Source: Agrobacterium sp. a22-2 (lineage in GTDB: Bacteria > Pseudomonadota > Alphaproteobacteria > Rhizobiales > Rhizobiaceae). Taken from it: 64,000 nt of DNA. A model generated the notes under the pieces. It saw only the letters and a list, made by a program, of their open reading frames with translations, ran no database searches and was not told where the DNA came from. The stretch's first letter is position 1, and each line of letters starts with the position of its first letter. Location of the stretch: NCBI RefSeq assembly GCF_012276985.1, contig NZ_JAAXMM010000001.1, forward strand, positions 496,001-560,000, read 5' to 3'. The translations under genes and the position numbers were made by a program. This document shows, piece by piece, positions 60,267-64,000 of this stretch.

Positions 60267-61475
60267 ATGACGGACACATCATTCCAGCTTGAAGGCGCGC
60301 TGACGGACACCGACGCCCCTATGTCAGCCGCGTGGAGCCCGGCCACCTGGCTTGCGGTCCTTTCGATGGCGGCCACCAGCTTTGCTCTGGTGTCGGCCGA
60401 GTTCATGCCGGCAGGCCTGTTGACCCCGATGGCGCGTGATCTCGGCGTCAGCGAGGGAATGGCCGGACAGGTCGTTACCGCCACCGCTTCTGTTGGCGCC
60501 GTGACGGCTATATTGAGCAATGTCCTGATTGGCCGACTGAACCGCAAGACGGTGCTGGTTGGTCTGAGCGCCCTGGCGGTCGGTTCCAACATTCTTGCAG
60601 CGACTGCGACCGATTTTTGGCTCTTATTGTTAGGTCGAGCAGGACTTGGCATTGCGCTGAGCGCTTTCTGGGCGCTTTCAGTTGCCGTCGTCGCAAGACT
60701 GGTTGGCGCCCATGCGACAGGCCGGGGCATGGCTATCGTCACTCTGGGCGTCTCGCTCGCTACCATTGCCGCACCGTCGATGGGTGCGTTAATCAGCGAC
60801 TGGTTGGGTTGGCGCGTAGCCATGGCCATGACAGCGGGGCTGGCCGCCCTTGCCATGTTGCTGCAGTGGCTCAGTCTGCCGACCTTGCCCGCGACCACGA
60901 GCAACAGCCTTGCCGACGTCTTCCGGCTGACACGGCGGCGTGGCATTCAGATTGGCATGCTCGCTATCCTCTTGCTGATGACGGGGCACTTCGCTGGCTC
61001 GGTCTATGTGCGCCCCTTCCTCGAACAGGTTACGCTGCTATCCACCGGGCCGATTGCCCTGGCACTGCTCGGATTTGGCATCGCCGCTGTGATCGGTAAT
61101 ATCGCCGGTGGTCGCATGGCCGACGCCAATATCCGCATTGCCCTCGCAGTCACCGCCGCGTTAATGGCGTTTGCAGCGCTTGCTTTGGTACTTTGGGGCG
61201 TGCACATCGGCGTTGCCTTCGGCTTCACAGCGCTGTGGGGCTTCGCCTTCGGCATGGCGCCGGTGGTGCTGCCAACCAATCTGTCCCGCGCCGCGCCCGA
61301 CGCGCTGGAGGCCGCGGGCAGCCTAATGGTGACCTCATTCCAGGTAGCGATCACGATTGGCGCGGTCGTTGGAGGCTATATCGTAGACACTTACGGCGCT
61401 ACGGGACCCTTAACTCTGACCGCCATCCTGGCCGCATCGACGGTCGTGCTGGCCCTGCTGCAGCCCCGGAGTTGA
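60267..61475 (+). CDS. MFS transporter (DHA1/NepI-like)
   Basis: Twelve-helix major facilitator of 402 residues. The first helix is TWLAVLSMAATSFALVSAEFMPAGLLTPMARDLGVSEGMAGQVVT, typical of the sugar-efflux/NepI purine-ribonucleoside pump group. Helix 2-3 carries ILIGRLNRKTVLVGLSALAVGSN. GLGIALSAFWALSVAVVARLV and FGFTALWGFAFGMAPVVLPTNLSRA are group features. GGAG stands ten bases before the ATG. It follows the AraC regulator. The substrate is unknown. Confidence 0.9.
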   Translation: MTDTSFQLEGALTDTDAPMSAAWSPATWLAVLSMAATSFALVSAEFMPAGLLTPMARDLGVSEGMAGQVVTATASVGAVTAILSNVLIGRLNRKTVLVGLSALAVGSNILAATATDFWLLLLGRAGLGIALSAFWALSVAVVARLVGAHATGRGMAIVTLGVSLATIAAPSMGALISDWLGWRVAMAMTAGLAALAMLLQWLSLPTLPATTSNSLADVFRLTRRRGIQIGMLAILLLMTGHFAGSVYVRPFLEQVTLLSTGPIALALLGFGIAAVIGNIAGGRMADANIRIALAVTAALMAFAALALVLWGVHIGVAFGFTALWGFAFGMAPVVLPTNLSRAAPDALEAAGSLMVTSFQVAITIGAVVGGYIVDTYGATGPLTLTAILAASTVVLALLQPRS

Positions 61476-61769
61476 TCTTTGCTACTGTTGCGTGAGTAGG
61501 TGAGGTAACGAGAAGCGATCGCCAATTTCTAGGGGGTTGGGATGCATCTGGGCGCATCTGCACGGCGGTAGGCAACACACGGCTCTGCAGTGACCGCCGT
61601 GCACCAGGGGTATCGATCCCCGCGTGAGTTCTCAAACCGTTGAACAGAAATCTGATCCTGTCCGAGTTTATGGGGCAACTCCACTCCCAGCTACAATTGT
61701 TCGCGCGGTGGCACGCCTTGAACACATAAGGACCAGCCACCGTGTTGTCGCAGATTCCGATATGGTGAG
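61476..61769. other. Gene-free region between the MFS gene and the ISL3 remnant
   Basis: No frame with a family motif is seen on either strand. The segment could include the missing N-terminal part of the transposase in unrecognisable form, but I cannot support that from the sequence. Confidence 0.35.
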
Positions 61770-62298
61770 GCCATCGCAAAGGCCTTGCCTGATGTTGAGC
61801 AGGTCGATGATCGTTGGCACCTGATGGAGAATTCCAGCCGAGCGTTTTTCGATGCAATCGGCAAGTCGATGCGTAAGATCAGGCAGGCGATCGGCAGCAA
61901 TGTCGTTGATCCCAAGCTTTTGACCTACGCTGAGAAACTACAGTACGAGGGATATCTGCGCCGCCAGGAGACGAACGAGGCGATCCTGGAGCTGTCGAAG
62001 AAGTGAACGTTCCGGAGTTAATGGTTGCCCGCGCGGCCATTGGTGACTTCCAATCCATGATCCGCTCCAGGCATCACGAAAGCTCGACGAATGGCTTGAA
62101 GCTGCGAAGAAAAGTCTGGTCGGATCGTTTGCTGGCGGAATTGAAAAAGACCTCACAGTCGTGAGAAATGCGATCATCTCGCCGTGGTCAAATGGGCAGA
62201 CTGAGGGTCAGGTCACACGACTGAAGCTCATAAAACGCCAGATGTACGGGAGAGCGAAACTCGATCTGCTGCAGACGCGTTTGATTGGCGCATCGTAG
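61770..62298 (+). mobile_element. Degenerate ISL3-family transposase remnant
   Basis: Three fragments in different frames match consecutive parts of ISL3 transposases. The first (61770-62006) reads DVEQVDDRWHLMENSSRAFF and LLTYAEKLQYEGYLRRQETN. The second (near 62025-62080) gives ARAAIGDFQSMIRSRHHE. The third (about 62083-62298) has LDEWLEAAKKS, IEKDLTVVRNAII, SPWSNGQTEGQVTRLKLIKR and QMYGRAKLDLLQTRLIGAS with stop. The DD segment and the middle are deleted or frameshifted. It is an inactive insertion sequence. Confidence 0.75.
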
Positions 62299-62424
62299 GG
62301 GCTGCACAGCAGCAAAAGTGCGTCAGAGCCAATTCTCAATGGAAATATCAGGCCACGCCGGGTCAGTTCTCAGTGGCAATCAACAGAGAAGCCTTTGCAT
62401 GACGCAGGGGCGCTCGGGTGCCTC

Positions 62425-63441
62425 CTAGCCACTCTCACCTTCAATCAGGTTCATTGGCCACACCTTGCGTTTGATAGCATTGGGATAGTGCACCTTATAT
62501 TCCGGCATGACCGACAACAGGCCCTCGGCAAGGCTTATGCCAAGATCGCGGAGAGAAAGGCTGAAGCAGGTAAGGCTTGGTTTCAGGAACTGCGCCTGCG
62601 AACTCTGTCGGCCGATGATGGCAATGTCCTTTCCGGGCATCAATCCACCCTCCTCGAGCCCGCGATAGAGTCCCGTCACCAGCGTTTCGTTGACGAGGAC
62701 GACAGCAGTCGGACGGGGGTCGCTGGCCATGATTTGGTGAGCCACGTGATAGCCGCCCGTTTCGCTCGGCGTTGCACGAAAGATGTGATTTTCTGCCAAA
62801 CACAGCCCGTGCCGGCCAAGAACCTCACGAGAGCGCTGGACGAACAGATGACCAAGATTGAGATCGCCATGCGGCCAGATCAGGCCGATGTGCCGGTGAC
62901 CGTTCTTCACCAACCTTTCGATGGCGACGTCCGCCATGCCCTCGAAATCCAGATCGATCCAAGGCTGCCCAACATCGGTCTGGCTTCGTCCCAGCGTGAT
63001 GAATGGAATATTACGTCTGGCAAGAAGTTCGAAACGGGCATCGTGAAAACGGGTGGCGGAAAGAATGATGGCGTCAGCAAAACCGCGCGCAACGACGCGC
63101 TGGAGATAGGCGTCCGGGTCTTCGTCGGATGAACAGAGCAATGCTACCAAATCGAGTTTATGACGGGCAAAGACGGTCTGAACGCCATCAAAGACACTCA
63201 TGAAGAAGGTGTCGCCCTGCCCGGTAATCTCAGGACCCGTCTGCATCATAAAACCAATGACACCGGTCGATCCCTTGCGCAAAGAGCGTCCCGACTGATT
63301 TGCGACATAGCCTAACCTGTCGGCCGCTTCGAGCACACGGCGACGCGTCTCTTCGTTCACATCGGCTTTTCCATTCAACGCACGTGAGACCGTGCCGATA
63401 GAAATATCAAGATGTTCTGCCAGTTGGCGAATGCCCTTCAT
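62425..63441 (-). CDS. LacI-family transcriptional regulator
   Basis: Repressor of 338 residues with the LacI helix-turn-helix at the N terminus (GIRQLAEHLDISIGTVSRALNGKADVNEETRRRVLEAADRLGY) and hinge (VANQSGRSLRKG). The ligand domain has VIGFMMQ, LGRSQTDVGQPWIDLDFEGMADVAIERLVKNGHRHIGLI and TAVVLVNETLVTGLYRGLEEGG. It is divergent from the Gfo/Idh/MocA oxidoreductase at 63572; a typical LacI operator is in between. It probably controls a sugar or inositol-type catabolic operon that continues beyond the right edge. Confidence 0.93.
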   Translation of the reverse strand: MKGIRQLAEHLDISIGTVSRALNGKADVNEETRRRVLEAADRLGYVANQSGRSLRKGSTGVIGFMMQTGPEITGQGDTFFMSVFDGVQTVFARHKLDLVALLCSSDEDPDAYLQRVVARGFADAIILSATRFHDARFELLARRNIPFITLGRSQTDVGQPWIDLDFEGMADVAIERLVKNGHRHIGLIWPHGDLNLGHLFVQRSREVLGRHGLCLAENHIFRATPSETGGYHVAHQIMASDPRPTAVVLVNETLVTGLYRGLEEGGLMPGKDIAIIGRQSSQAQFLKPSLTCFSLSLRDLGISLAEGLLSVMPEYKVHYPNAIKRKVWPMNLIEGESG

Positions 63442-63483
63442 AAAGTGCCTTTCCGCAGTTCTAAAGCGATTTTGGAAACAGTA

Positions 63484-63527
63484 TTGACAAAAACGGGCTC
63501 CTGTCCATAGTGTCGTAAACGTTTACG
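63484..63527 (+). promoter_or_regulatory. Promoter with LacI-type operator before the Gfo/Idh/MocA gene
   Basis: TTGACA (63484-63489) and CATAGT (63506-63511), 16 bases apart, fit a sigma-70 promoter. The perfect palindrome CGTAAACGTTTACG (63514-63527) lies directly downstream of the -10 box, where a bound LacI-family repressor would block transcription. Confidence 0.75.
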
Positions 63528-63571
63528 GGGAACCGGAAGAGGAGTTTCGGTTGCCGTATCAGGAGGATTTC

Positions 63572-64000
63572 AGTGACATACAACGCCGTTTTGTGTGGAT
63601 GCGGAGCCATGGCCAAAGGCTGGCTTAGAGCGTTGCAGACCACACCGCAAATGCAACAGTCAGTCACCATCGTCGGTCTGGTCGATCTGGATCGGAATAC
63701 GGCGCAGGCAATCGCTGACGAGTTCAATCTTCATCAGGTCGTCATCGGGACTGATCTGCCCACCGTATTGGCCGACACAAGGCCCGATATTCTCTTCGAT
63801 GTCGTTATCCCAGTCGCCCGCCATTCGGTCGTCACTACCGGCCTTGCCCATGCTTGCCATGTGCTGAGCGAAAAACCGATGGCGACTTCGATGGAAGAGG
63901 CAGAAGATTTGCGCCGCGCCGCCAGAAAAGCGGGCCGTATCCACGCAGTCGTTCAGAACAGACGCTTTATTTCAGGCGTGCGCCGCATGCACCGACTGGT
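63572..64000 (+). CDS. Gfo/Idh/MocA family oxidoreductase, partial
   Basis: NAD(P)-dependent sugar or inositol dehydrogenase-like protein, cut by the right edge after 143 codons. It starts with GTG at 63572, which has AGGAGG seven bases upstream. The Rossmann part has AVLCGCGAMAKGWLRAL (a GxGxxA-type loop), then VGLVDLDRNTAQAIADEFNL and the EKP motif of the family (HVLSEKPMATSMEEAEDLRRAARKAG). It is likely first gene of an operon repressed by the divergent LacI regulator. Confidence 0.9.

Noticed and set aside
1-64000. CRISPR array, prophage structural genes, toxin-antitoxin pair, replication or conjugation genes
   Set aside because: I looked for regular spaced repeats and for these protein families and found none in the window. 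The only mobile-element traces are the ISL3 remnant, the recombinase-like gene and the 94-bp inverted-repeat element.

Overview
The window looks like a secondary replicon or accessory chromosomal region of a Rhizobiaceae alphaproteobacterium (Rhizobium/Agrobacterium/Ensifer type). The grounds are the high GC content and codon use, an Atu4866-domain protein, FixJ-type response regulators, a rhizobial-style class III cyclase, many LysR/AraC/LacI regulators each next to its own small operon, and a polyol-type ABC operon with a DUF2160 protein. There are no rRNA genes, no intact tRNA and no CRISPR array. Several short gene remnants show that parts of the region have been rearranged.

Layout. 0-2.1 kb: an acetyl/acyl-CoA carboxylase set (accB, accC, and a second BCCP-like gene cut by the left edge). 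2.6-10.3 kb: a probable organosulfur utilisation cluster (FAD/NAD(P)-binding protein, flavin reductase, acyl-CoA-dehydrogenase-like protein, NtaA/DszA-family monooxygenase, Ssu/Tau-type ABC transporter). It carries an Rrf2 regulator, and three of its promoters hold similar AT-rich elements. 10.8-19.1 kb: a LysR-controlled set (ring-cleaving dioxygenase, isochorismatase-like hydrolase, XapX protein, Tat-exported amidohydrolase, DoxX, MFS exporter, Tat-exported alpha/beta hydrolase). 19.2-26.4 kb: three AraC regulators, a four-gene redox operon (SDR, flavin reductase, DUF1330, ABM monooxygenase), a class III nucleotide cyclase and gene debris. 26.8-30.8 kb: an Atu4866 protein, an NTF2-like exported protein, a LysR regulator, decayed fragments, a second haloperoxidase-like hydrolase and Dps.

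30.9-35.9 kb: a strong small-RNA candidate with two anti-Shine-Dalgarno loops, then a FixL/FixJ-like two-component system, an extra single-domain receiver, a UBP-type zinc finger and a cNMP-binding/thioredoxin-reductase-like flavoprotein. 36-40.8 kb: a FAD monooxygenase with an MFS pump, and a YdeP-like molybdopterin oxidoreductase. 40.8-48.5 kb: MmgE/PrpD and catalase remnants, four hydrolases (including the third Tat-exported haloperoxidase paralogue) and a 939-residue winged-helix/ATPase regulator. 48.7-57.2 kb: a dihydroxyacetone kinase operon with a glycerol-type ABC transporter. It is divergent from a LacI regulator, with two identical 18-bp palindromes between them. 57.3-64 kb: a frameshifted tyrosine-recombinase-like gene beside an inverted repeat of recombination-site form, an AraC/MFS pair, an ISL3-family transposase remnant, a LacI regulator, and a Gfo/Idh/MocA oxidoreductase cut by the right edge.

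Working together: the 10.8-48 kb part is rich in enzymes expected to handle quinones, electrophiles and peroxides (ring-cleaving dioxygenase, DoxX, ABM monooxygenase, flavin reductases, haloperoxidase-like hydrolases, Dps, TrxR-like flavoprotein). I infer a detoxification and stress theme. The two ends are classical substrate uptake and catabolism modules, each under its own regulator.
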